NCBI GenBank assembly: GCA_029880755.1
Contig: JAOUNW010000110.1
Coordinates: 1-6,572, forward strand
Origin: Gammaproteobacteria bacterium
GTDB lineage: Bacteria > Pseudomonadota > Gammaproteobacteria > Acidiferrobacterales > SZUA-150
Reading direction: 5' to 3'
DNA: 6,572 nucleotides
Part shown: positions 1-5,975 of the stretch, in pieces
Layout of the letters: each line of letters opens with the position of its first letter
Position numbering within the stretch: position 1 is the stretch's first letter
Notes under the pieces: model-generated
The model's database searches: none
The model's input: the letters and a program-made list of their open reading frames with translations, nothing else
What the model was told of the DNA's origin: nothing
Position numbers and translations under genes: made by a program

Positions 1-218
1 TACTTTTGGTCCATGGTGCGGGACTGCTCCATCATTCGGGTCATGCCCTGGGTCATGTCTGTCATACGATGCATCATTTGAGTCATGTTATGCATGGCAT
101 CCTGCGACATCATATGAGTTCTATGCTGATCCGACATGTGTTGGCCACCTCCCATCTCGGCCCCAATGGGAAATGCAAAGAATGTAAGTAACACAATTAC
201 TGCGATCTTATAATTCAT
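1..218 (-). CDS. Secreted Met/His-rich small protein, 3' end beyond window
   Basis: This gene starts at ATG 218 on the minus strand and is still open at base 1, so only the first 72 residues are visible. The start is fixed by a strong Shine-Dalgarno, AAGGAGG at 230-224, five bases before the ATG. Residues 1-20 form a classic Sec signal peptide (MNYK, a hydrophobic stretch, then a probable cut after IGA-20), so the product should be periplasmic. The mature part has 14 Met and 5 His in 52 residues. From residue 45 it falls into heptads with Met at positions 1 and 4 (MTQMMHR, MTDMTQG, MTRMMEQ), which predicts an amphipathic helix with a Met-lined face. Met/His-rich periplasmic proteins often bind copper or silver; that role is inferred from composition only. 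A perfect FNR/ANR box lies upstream. I do not recognise a named family. Confidence 0.8.
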   Translation of the reverse strand, partial: MNYKIAVIVLLTFFAFPIGAEMGGGQHMSDQHRTHMMSQDAMHNMTQMMHRMTDMTQGMTRMMEQSRTMDQK

Positions 219-301
219 AACGCCCTCCTTACCCAGAACCGGGTGACAACCGAAATAGAATGCTTCTGTATTTCCACCTTAATCACAGCTTGATAGCGAC
301 G

Positions 302-318
302 CTAATGTATTACATTAG
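302..318. promoter_or_regulatory. Perfect 17-bp palindrome over the -10 region, candidate operator
   Basis: CTAATGTATTACATTAG has two 8-base arms around a single centre base and is perfect. It covers the possible -10 of the Met-rich gene promoter, where a bound protein would block RNA polymerase. A second short palindrome, TAGCGACGCTA (294-304), abuts it near the predicted start point. A one-base loop rules out an RNA hairpin as the natural reading, so a dimeric DNA-binding protein is more likely. The regulator is unknown. Confidence 0.55.
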
Positions 319-327
319 ATAGATATT

Positions 328-378
328 GCATTGATAAGAATCAAACTCTAATCAGAATTCAGAAACTGTTATCAATGC
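328..378. repeat. 10-bp inverted repeat enclosing the FNR box
   Basis: GCATTGATAA at 328-337 is matched perfectly by TTATCAATGC at 369-378, with 31 bases between. Each arm contains a TTGAT half-site; the left arm is shared with the perfect FNR box. It lies just after the DUF3175 stop codon, so it could also form a stem in that transcript, but there is no following T-run as in an intrinsic terminator. Possible roles are a second regulator contact or 3'-end RNA structure. Confidence 0.5.
331..344 (-). promoter_or_regulatory. FNR/ANR box, perfect palindrome
   Basis: TTGATAAGAATCAA matches the FNR/ANR consensus TTGAT-N4-ATCAA at all ten defined bases. On the minus strand a possible -10 element, TACATT (309-304), would place the transcript start near 297. 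The box would then be centred about 41 bases upstream, the class II activator position. The only gene it can serve in that direction is the Met-rich secreted protein starting at 218. Induction by low oxygen is inferred from the site. Confidence 0.75.
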
Positions 379-381
379 TCC

Positions 382-687
382 CTATGACTTTCCATAAAGT
401 TTGCGTAACTCCCCCTTGGTCTGTTCCAGAATCCGCTTTTGATCTTTAGAAAGGTTTTTCCCTGCCCTGTTGATATAAAATACCAACATCGACATGGCAG
501 ATCGGTAGGGTTCCGCCTTTCGCACCTCGCTAATATCAGCCGAGTGCTTTAACGAAAGCGCAATACGTTTTGGGTCACTCCAGGTGAACACCCCTTCCTC
601 CAGCTCAAGCGCCCTGCTCTCTCGGGTAACTTTTGCTGACCAATATTTCCCTTTCCTGCTGCTTTCTGACTTACTTTCCTTGTTCAT
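382..687 (-). CDS. DUF3175 family protein
   Basis: This 101-residue basic protein is recognisable as DUF3175 from its core: KYWSAKVTRES, LELEEGVFTWSDPKRIALSLKHSA, then RSAMSMLVFYINRAGKNLS and a helical end ELRKLYGKS. The biochemical function is unknown. The reading frame is open upstream to 735, but I chose ATG 687 because the 16 extra residues are low-complexity and overlap the CBS gene, and GGAAG precedes 687. With this start the gene begins one base after the CBS-protein stop codon (689-691), which implies one operon and probable translational coupling. The N-terminus (MNKESKSESSRKGK) is charged and probably disordered. There is no signal peptide or membrane segment, so it is expected in the cytoplasm. 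The length is ordinary for the family. Confidence 0.85.
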   Translation of the reverse strand: MNKESKSESSRKGKYWSAKVTRESRALELEEGVFTWSDPKRIALSLKHSADISEVRKAEPYRSAMSMLVFYINRAGKNLSKDQKRILEQTKGELRKLYGKS

Positions 688-688
688 G

Positions 689-1138
689 CTACTTCCGCAG
701 TTGCGCTTCTTTCTCCTGCTCACGCACGATAACATCGGTGATTGCGCTTAGCTGTTCTGATATCAGCTCAATAATATCATCCAGCGCCAGAATTCCCTGC
801 AAATCACCATTGTCATCCACTACTGGCAGCCGGCGTACTCCCTTTTCCTTCATCAGTTCTATCGCATCAAGAAGGGCGGCATCTTCCTCTACGGTTACCA
901 CACCAGCGCTCATTACATCACCGACGAGAACTTTGTCCGGATCCACATCTTCCGCCAGTATTTCTATGACAACATCGCGGTCTGTCAAAATACCCACGGG
1001 CTTTGTTAAATCACCCTCTCTTTCCACAACTACCACATTACCCACATGCTGGTGCCTCATAAGATTAACGGCTTCCCGGACTGGCTCGCCGCTCTCCACG
1101 ACTACTACGCCACGATTACAGTACTCTCCCACTGACAT
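689..1138 (-). CDS. Two-CBS-domain protein
   Basis: This 149-residue cytoplasmic protein is made almost entirely of a tandem CBS (Bateman) pair. CBS1 spans about residues 10-64 and ends in GILTDRDVV (49-57). CBS2 spans about 74-130 with VRRLPVVDDNGDLQGILALDDI. A charged helical tail (131-149) follows. Such stand-alone pairs bind adenine nucleotides and regulate partner proteins; the ligand and partner here cannot be told. Architecture resembles M. tuberculosis Hrp1, a hypoxia-induced protein, but that is an analogy, not an orthology claim. The start at ATG 1138 fits the first conserved strand and has only a weak G-rich Shine-Dalgarno (GGGGG, 1147-1143). It leads the DUF3175 gene in an operon. 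A possible CRP/FNR-family site lies upstream at 1272-1285. Confidence 0.92.
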   Translation of the reverse strand: MSVGEYCNRGVVVVESGEPVREAVNLMRHQHVGNVVVVEREGDLTKPVGILTDRDVVIEILAEDVDPDKVLVGDVMSAGVVTVEEDAALLDAIELMKEKGVRRLPVVDDNGDLQGILALDDIIELISEQLSAITDVIVREQEKEAQLRK

Positions 1139-1271
1139 AAAGCCCCCAATATTTCATAAAACAGAGTAATTACCCTGACCTAACGTGAAACCCCTCGGAA
1201 GTTTTTCAGTCCTTAATTTTCTTTACTGTAAAACCAATTGTTATTTCTAACATTTCAGCCTCACAAAAACT

Positions 1272-1285
1272 TTGCGCTAGATCAC
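1272..1285 (-). promoter_or_regulatory. Possible CRP/FNR-family site upstream of CBS gene
   Basis: TTGCGCTAGATCAC matches TTGAT-N4-ATCAA at seven of ten defined bases. The wider 16 bases (1271-1286) also match the CRP consensus TGTGATCTAGATCACA at 12 of 16. A possible -10, TAGAAA (1249-1244, minus strand), would put the site near -41.5. No good -35 is visible, as expected for an activator-dependent promoter. One half-site is weak, so this remains tentative. Confidence 0.3.
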
Positions 1286-1314
1286 GATCAGGCACCTGTT
1301 CAGCGTCGGTATTT

Positions 1315-1812
1315 CTACCACGCGCTTAATCTATCAAGCATTTTGCGGGTATGGCTACCAGGCCAATATAACCTGGCGCAGCCAGGGCAAAACCATAATT
1401 GTTCAGCCATATCCCTGGACTTAGGTGGCACCTTTTGCCAATCGCTGGGCTCGGCCGGCACCACCTTGGTATTGCATAATAAGCAACGACTAAAGGGACG
1501 ATAAAGCCAGTTTATGTTCAAGCGCTGCGTTAACTCGGTTGCGCAATGCTCGGTGCTGTTTCCTGCGAGAAGCAACACAGTATTTTTGGCCTGCCGGTAT
1601 TCAGTCAACTTATGATCACGGGTAACAAGGCAACGCCCTTCTTTCGAAGCCTTTTCAATCATTTTCCGGTCGGTGATGCTGTTGTCGGCAATCAATGTAT
1701 CGAATCCCGCGGCCCGTAACCAACGCCCAAGTCGTTTGAGCATTTCGTCACAATAAAAACGCTTTACCAGGGTTTCCGGGTCCGGAAAATATTTATCACG
1801 CTGTTTAGTCAT
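1315..1812 (-). CDS. Mut7-C / PIN-like domain protein with zinc ribbon (putative ribonuclease)
   Basis: This 165-residue protein matches the Mut7-C RNase family. The N-terminal PIN-like part carries FYCDEMLKRLGRWLRAAGFDT (residues 19-39), with Asp22 as a likely catalytic acid. SITDRKMI (45-52) and GRCLVTRDHKL (59-69) supply further acidic residues, Asp48 and Asp66. The C-terminal part holds two CxxC pairs, CLLC (110-113) and CPGC (142-145), forming a zinc ribbon that ends GCARLYWPGSH. The fold predicts metal-dependent RNA cleavage; substrates are unknown. The length is normal for the family. ATG 1812 is the only start before the conserved domain, but it has no Shine-Dalgarno. It overlaps the stop of a short upstream ORF as TAATG, so translation may be coupled. 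A 176-base gap separates it from the CBS gene. Confidence 0.9.
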   Translation of the reverse strand: MTKQRDKYFPDPETLVKRFYCDEMLKRLGRWLRAAGFDTLIADNSITDRKMIEKASKEGRCLVTRDHKLTEYRQAKNTVLLLAGNSTEHCATELTQRLNINWLYRPFSRCLLCNTKVVPAEPSDWQKVPPKSRDMAEQLWFCPGCARLYWPGSHTRKMLDRLSAW

Positions 1813-1895
1813 TAGATTTTTTGATAAGCCTGTTCCAGATTCTGCTCGTTTTCCGCCACAGCTTGATAAGCGTGATTATGGTCCCAAATAAACAT
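1812..1895 (-). CDS. Possible 27-residue leader ORF before the Mut7-C gene
   Basis: An ATG at 1895 opens a 27-codon frame whose TAA stop (1814-1812) overlaps the Mut7-C start as TAATG. The peptide begins MFIWDHNHAYQAV and ends NLEQAYQKI, a plausible hydrophilic helix with an AYQ repeat 14 residues apart. The Mut7-C gene lacks its own Shine-Dalgarno, so a translated upstream ORF would explain how it is initiated. Against this, the start lies only two bases from the phosphoribosyltransferase start on the other strand, so its mRNA leader would run antisense to that gene, and the only ribosome-site candidate (AGGCAGG) is ten bases away. It could instead be the remnant of a longer gene. No family is recognised. 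Confidence 0.3.
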   Translation of the reverse strand: MFIWDHNHAYQAVAENEQNLEQAYQKI

Positions 1896-1897
1896 GC

Positions 1898-2602
1898 ATG
1901 ACAAACCTGCCTGACAACGTTTACGAACTGAGAGACCTGCACAATGTTGCTCACGTTTTTCGTGATAGAGAGCACGCGGGAGAAGTCCTGGCTGGTATGC
2001 TTGAGAGTTACCGTGGAAGCAACACCCTGGTTCTGGCTATTCCCGCAGGCGGCGTCCCAGTCGCTGTGGCATTGGCCAAAAGTCTTCAGCTGGAGCTGGA
2101 TGTTATTGTAACCAAAAAAATTACGCTGCCATGGAACAGCGAATTCGGTTATGGCGCCGTAGCCTACGATGGAACTGTGCACTTGAACGATGCCCTGCTG
2201 CCTCAACTAAAATTAAGCAAAGAGGAGATAAAGAGAGACACCGAAACAACAATAGCCAAAGTCCGGCTCAGGAATAAGTTGTTCCGTGGCGATCTGGCCT
2301 TTCCCGATATTTCCGGTCGTAGCGTGATTCTTGTCGATGACGGTCTGGCCACCGGTATTACCTACTACACTGCCATTCAATCGCTAAAAAAATCCGGCGC
2401 GGCAAAAATTATCGGTGCCACCCCAACCGGGTATGAGCAGTCTGTTATTAAAATCGCCGGGGTACTGCAGGAGTTTCATTGCGCCAATATACGTAGTGGT
2501 CTGCGCTACGCTGTGGCTGACGCCTACGAAAAATGGCATGACGTCCCAGAACAGCAAGTTATCAAAGCACTGAAAGACGCCAGATACCAGACTGCTAACT
2601 GA
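1898..2602 (+). CDS. Phosphoribosyltransferase-domain protein
   Basis: This 234-residue type I phosphoribosyltransferase is of the stress-associated family that begins with a VFRDREHAG motif (residues 20-28). LVLAIPAGGVPVAVALA (44-60) follows, then LDVIVTKKITLPWNSEFGYGAVA, where such enzymes have conserved K-P-E-G contacts. The PRPP-binding loop is VILVDDGLATGIT (143-155), with the expected adjacent acids Asp147-Asp148. The family transfers or releases phosphoribosyl groups, but the base substrate is not established. ATG 1898 is chosen because an in-frame stop lies seven bases upstream; no Shine-Dalgarno is visible, so initiation may be weak or leaderless. It is the sole plus-strand gene, divergent from the Mut7-C gene and convergent with the stress-protein gene, its TGA abutting that gene's TAA. 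Confidence 0.9.
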   Translation: MTNLPDNVYELRDLHNVAHVFRDREHAGEVLAGMLESYRGSNTLVLAIPAGGVPVAVALAKSLQLELDVIVTKKITLPWNSEFGYGAVAYDGTVHLNDALLPQLKLSKEEIKRDTETTIAKVRLRNKLFRGDLAFPDISGRSVILVDDGLATGITYYTAIQSLKKSGAAKIIGATPTGYEQSVIKIAGVLQEFHCANIRSGLRYAVADAYEKWHDVPEQQVIKALKDARYQTAN

Positions 2603-3469
2603 TTAATGGTGTTGCAGCGAACCGGGATATACCAGGCGATATAACTGTTCCGCACTAACCGGACCTCCCTCGCGAAAATAACTGACCGGAAATAACAATA
2701 CGCCACAATTTATATGTCGTAAAAAAAGGATCAACTCATTAACGCCATGTTTATCCAACTGGTAGTAGTGTTCTATGACATCAGCGCCAACCAAGTTAGA
2801 TGCCTTGTCACGCAAATCCTGTCCCTGATATTGGCTTTCCGCCAAAATGACGCTAAGCGGCCTATGTCTCTCCCTGGCCAATGTGTTGGCCAGTCTCAGG
2901 CTTTCATCTGCCTCTGGTGAACCGTCATAGAGTATAGCAACGGCTGATTGAGTCTTCGCGACTTCGTAAATCAGCAATACGGCGCATTTGCTCTTTCGTG
3001 TTGTGGTTGCGACACTAATATCCACTCTCTCTGCAGCACGGCGCAAGCGCCCCTTCATTATAATGGCGACCGGTTCCAACTCGCCCGATGAAGCAGACAG
3101 AAGCTCCGGTAATAGCTCGCCCTGAGTAACATGGAACGAATGATGCAGGCTGTAGCGACTGGCAACCTCTTTCAGCAGTGTAACCGCGCGGCCTGCCTGA
3201 GACTTCATCGTACGTATCATACGTTCCCGATTGATCGTTCTACGGGATGCCGTGTAAAACCCAACTTCGTGCACCATCGGTAATTGTGCCAGTTGTAATA
3301 ATTCCTGGCTCTCCACATACAAACCACTAAGCTCAGCATTAAGTAGCTTGGATATCGATGCAGCCACATCAAGATATAGCTCACCCTCCAAGGTCGCATC
3401 AATGGCCACCAACAGGCGTCGACGCCCCCCATCCTCCGGCAGCAAAATATTTTCTTTTTTAGTCGTCAT
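2603..3469 (-). CDS. Universal stress protein, two-domain, degenerate nucleotide motif
   Basis: This 288-residue cytoplasmic protein has two Usp-like units. Unit 1 starts at RRLLVAIDATLEGELYLDVAASIS (17-40) and ends at KCAVLLIYEV (161-170). Unit 2 starts at SAVAILYDGSPEADESLRLANTLA (175-198) and ends near CGVLLFPVS (255-263). In unit 1 the usual ATP-binding signature G-x2-G-x9-G-S/T is replaced by KGRLRRAAERVDISVAT (139-155), which lacks the spaced glycines. Unit 2 also lacks it. The protein is therefore probably a non-ATP-binding Usp. ATG 3469 lies inside the Lon-like gene's last codons, giving an 11-base overlap with no strong Shine-Dalgarno; translational coupling is likely. It belongs to the same operon as the protease, suggesting a role as its partner or in the same stress response. 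Confidence 0.87.
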   Translation of the reverse strand: MTTKKENILLPEDGGRRRLLVAIDATLEGELYLDVAASISKLLNAELSGLYVESQELLQLAQLPMVHEVGFYTASRRTINRERMIRTMKSQAGRAVTLLKEVASRYSLHHSFHVTQGELLPELLSASSGELEPVAIIMKGRLRRAAERVDISVATTTRKSKCAVLLIYEVAKTQSAVAILYDGSPEADESLRLANTLARERHRPLSVILAESQYQGQDLRDKASNLVGADVIEHYYQLDKHGVNELILFLRHINCGVLLFPVSYFREGGPVSAEQLYRLVYPGSLQHH

Positions 3470-5858
3470 TATTTTTGTGGGCCTGTTCGGCCATAAAACG
3501 AAGCCTGGTCTCTACCAGCTGGTTAATACTGCCTTCGGGGTAATTGCCTTCATCATCCCTTGCACCCGCGGGAACGCCAGTCAGCAATTCGATACCATCG
3601 TCAATCGAATCAACAGTGTACACATGAAATTGACCCTTGCTCACTGCATCGACAATGTTTTGGCGCAACATAAGATGTCTTGTATTTGCTGACGGAATCA
3701 GCACTCCCTGTTTACCAGTAAGACCGCGCGCCTGGCAAATATCAAAGAATCCCTCTATTTTTTCATTCACGCCGCCAATCGCCTGTACCTGGCCCAACTG
3801 GTTCACCGAACCGGTTACCGCCAACGACTGCTTGATGGGCTTGTCGGCCAATGCCGACAACAACGCATAGAGTTCAGCGGACGAGGCGCTATCCCCTTCA
3901 ACCCCCCCGTAGGTCTGTTCAAACCCCAGGCTGGCTGCCAAAGACAAGGCCTGTTCCGGACAATAACGGCCACTGAGAAAACCGCTCAGGATCAGTACAC
4001 CCTTGGAATGGATAGGACCACCCAATTCTGTTTCCCGCTCTATATCTACGACATCACCCTTCCCTACCCGCACACGGGCCGTGATCCGGCTTGGATGGCC
4101 GAAGGCGTAATCCCCCAGTTGCACTACCGACAAACCGTTGATCTGTCCCACCTGCTCACCATCAGTATCAATCACCAAAGTACCACGAAGTGTTTCATCT
4201 TTCAGGCGATCCCGAACACGCGATAGACGCCAGTCATGCTGGTCAATCGCCTTCTGAACATCTTCCAGCCGGAGCATTTCATGTCCGGCCTGTCCAGCCC
4301 AGTAATCCGCTTCCCTAAGAAAATCAGCGATTTTGCCAAACTGACTGCTAAGCCGCTCCGCGTCCTCAACCATGCGTGAACTGTATTCAATGATACAGGC
4401 CACTGCTTTCGGCTCGAGCGGCCTTAACTTGTCACGCTTTGCCAGTGTGGCGATGAAACCGGCGTAGTGTTGATCATTTTCCCTCGACCTCACGACAATA
4501 TCGTCGAAATCCGCTGCAACCTTGAAGAGCTTATTGAATTCAGGATCGTATTCGCATAATAAGTAGTATAAGTAACGGTTACCCAGCAACACGACCTTTA
4601 TATCGACCGGTATCGCTTCCGGCTCTAACGACACAGTACTGATGAGACTCAACGCCTGCCCAAGAGATTCAATTCTTATCTCCTGTGACTGTAAAACACG
4701 CTTCAGGCCCTCCCAGGAGTAAGGCTGCGTCAACACCTTCAGCGCGTCCAGAATCAAGTAACCGCCATTAGCCTCGTGCAGAGCACCCGGCTTAATCATA
4801 CTGAAGTCTGTTACCAATGCCCCCAATTGTGCCTCGTGCTCCACGCGCCCAACGAGATTGGCATACGTGGGATTGTCCAGGTAAACGACGGGTGCTCCTT
4901 CCAATTCGCTGTGATCCACCATTACATTCACACGGTAGCGCTTGAGCACCATTGCCTGTTTTTGAGCGCTGGGCAAAAGTAAATCCGATAACACAGCATC
5001 CCCTTCCTCACCTCCGCGAAACTGGTCAGCATGATCAATAACATCCTGCTGCACCTGGTCATAGTAGACAAGCACCTCGGGCAAGGACGCATAACGTTTT
5101 CTAAGCTCATCTATTACCTGTCCTACCGCAGCCATAACGACATCACGATTCAGTTCTTTTATTTTTTGCAGCGCCTCACGGCGCCATTGAGGGGATTTTT
5201 CGATTATGGCCTCAAGATGGGACTGCAGGTTTAAAATCGTCTCTTCAATCTGTTGCTTATCCCGGTCGTCCAGCTTGCGGTAGTCTTCCGGTTTAATGAC
5301 TTTACCGTCCCTGCGCGGCGCGAAGGCAAACCCGGTGGGCGTACGTAACATGGCAATATTGTGCTCATGCGCCTCCTTGTTTAGATCGTCAAACGCCTTC
5401 TCCTGCAACTCTTTTAATTCATCGTCAATTTCCTGTGATCGCGCCCGGTACTCCTCACTTTCCAGTGCAGCCGGCACTGCGCTTCGTAACTCTTCTACCA
5501 ACTGTGCCATATCTCCCTGAAAACGCAGTGCCGTACCAGGCGGCAAAATCAATGCATTGGGTTTCTGGGGATCAAGAAAATTGTTAACGTAGACACAGTC
5601 ACTGGCAACGGGTTCTTTCTCCGCCTGTTGTTGGATATAGCGCGAAACAAGGGAACGTTTACCACTGCGATCGGGACCAAGAATATACAGATTGTAACCT
5701 TCCTGCTGTATACCGATGCCGAACTGGATTGCCTGCATAGCCCTCTCTTGGCCAATAATCTGGTCAAAATCCGCTAGCTCACTGGTTGACGTAAAGGTGA
5801 ATTGCGTAACGTCGCAGGGCGTATACAGGGAATGGGGTTCGAGATCCAGCGTTGCCAT
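3459..5858 (-). CDS. Lon-like ATP-dependent serine protease (AAA_32/Lon_C family)
   Basis: This 799-residue protein is a full-length Lon-related protease of the PA0779 type, distinct from housekeeping Lon (no LAN substrate domain). The ATPase part has Walker A GPDRSGK at 61-67 and, after a long coiled-coil-rich insertion (about 120-270), Walker B GGYLILDA at 365-372, with LLGNRYLYY (424-432) as a likely sensor region. The C-terminal protease domain holds the Ser-Lys dyad: GDSASS with Ser657, and IGGVNEKIEGF with Lys700. The 43-residue spacing equals that of E. coli Lon (Ser679-Lys722). It should degrade misfolded or specific regulatory proteins in the cytoplasm; substrates are unknown. The start ATG 5858 has a good Shine-Dalgarno, AGGAG (5867-5863). 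It heads an operon with the universal stress protein, behind an FNR-like box. Confidence 0.95.
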   Translation of the reverse strand: MATLDLEPHSLYTPCDVTQFTFTSTSELADFDQIIGQERAMQAIQFGIGIQQEGYNLYILGPDRSGKRSLVSRYIQQQAEKEPVASDCVYVNNFLDPQKPNALILPPGTALRFQGDMAQLVEELRSAVPAALESEEYRARSQEIDDELKELQEKAFDDLNKEAHEHNIAMLRTPTGFAFAPRRDGKVIKPEDYRKLDDRDKQQIEETILNLQSHLEAIIEKSPQWRREALQKIKELNRDVVMAAVGQVIDELRKRYASLPEVLVYYDQVQQDVIDHADQFRGGEEGDAVLSDLLLPSAQKQAMVLKRYRVNVMVDHSELEGAPVVYLDNPTYANLVGRVEHEAQLGALVTDFSMIKPGALHEANGGYLILDALKVLTQPYSWEGLKRVLQSQEIRIESLGQALSLISTVSLEPEAIPVDIKVVLLGNRYLYYLLCEYDPEFNKLFKVAADFDDIVVRSRENDQHYAGFIATLAKRDKLRPLEPKAVACIIEYSSRMVEDAERLSSQFGKIADFLREADYWAGQAGHEMLRLEDVQKAIDQHDWRLSRVRDRLKDETLRGTLVIDTDGEQVGQINGLSVVQLGDYAFGHPSRITARVRVGKGDVVDIERETELGGPIHSKGVLILSGFLSGRYCPEQALSLAASLGFEQTYGGVEGDSASSAELYALLSALADKPIKQSLAVTGSVNQLGQVQAIGGVNEKIEGFFDICQARGLTGKQGVLIPSANTRHLMLRQNIVDAVSKGQFHVYTVDSIDDGIELLTGVPAGARDDEGNYPEGSINQLVETRLRFMAEQAHKNNDD

Positions 5859-5881
5859 ATCGCTCCTCGTCTACCGCTTGA

Positions 5882-5909
5882 TACGAAACACAAGTATGCA
5901 TGCTTCGTA
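5882..5909 (-). repeat. Inverted repeat in the protease leader
   Basis: TACGAA (5882-5887) and TTCGTA (5904-5909) are 16 bases apart and would form a six-pair stem in the 5' leader, about 14 bases before the Shine-Dalgarno. The intervening bases contain GCATGC. It could affect translation or mRNA stability, but a repeat this short may be chance. Confidence 0.25.
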
Positions 5910-5961
5910 CTATTTGGGTGGTGAACTCAGAATTAAAATATCACAAGCCTGAAAAAAGGAT

Positions 5962-5975
5962 TTGACCGGGATCAG
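5962..5975 (-). promoter_or_regulatory. FNR/ANR-like box upstream of the Lon-like gene
   Basis: TTGACCGGGATCAG matches TTGAT-N4-ATCAA at eight of ten defined bases. On the minus strand, TATTTT (5940-5935) or TTTAAT (5937-5932) could be the -10, putting the box at about -40.5 or -43.5. This is close to the class II activator position and leaves a leader of some 70 bases. The regulator is inferred from the motif and its position. Confidence 0.5.

Noticed and set aside
6..191. His-rich plus-strand ORF of 61 codons
   Set aside because: It is the antisense shadow of the Met-rich gene: His codons mirror Met codons. The minus strand has the signal peptide and the strong ribosome site.
231..244. ACCC/GGGT stem before the Met-rich gene as a riboswitch or RNA thermometer
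   Set aside because: A four-pair stem that leaves the AAGGAGG site almost free is too weak to call.
688..735. Longer DUF3175 start at ATG 735
   Set aside because: It would overlap the CBS gene by 47 bases and add Cys/Arg-rich residues outside the conserved family region; ATG 687 fits the operon spacing.
1289..1298. CAGGCACCTG as terminator of the Mut7-C gene
   Set aside because: A two-base loop, a four-pair stem and no T-run do not make an intrinsic terminator.
1821..1871. Two TTGATAAGC direct repeats as FNR half-sites for the phosphoribosyltransferase
   Set aside because: Neither has a matching ATCAA half at the right spacing, and both correspond to the repeated Ala-Tyr-Gln codons of the minus-strand mini-ORF.
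1951..1965. TCACG-TTTTT-CGTGA hairpin
   Set aside because: It lies inside the phosphoribosyltransferase codons for the conserved HVFRD motif, is short, and is best explained by coding.
1805..2206. 133-codon minus-strand ORF opposite the phosphoribosyltransferase
   Set aside because: Most of it is antisense to a gene with clear family motifs, and the peptide has no recognisable domain.
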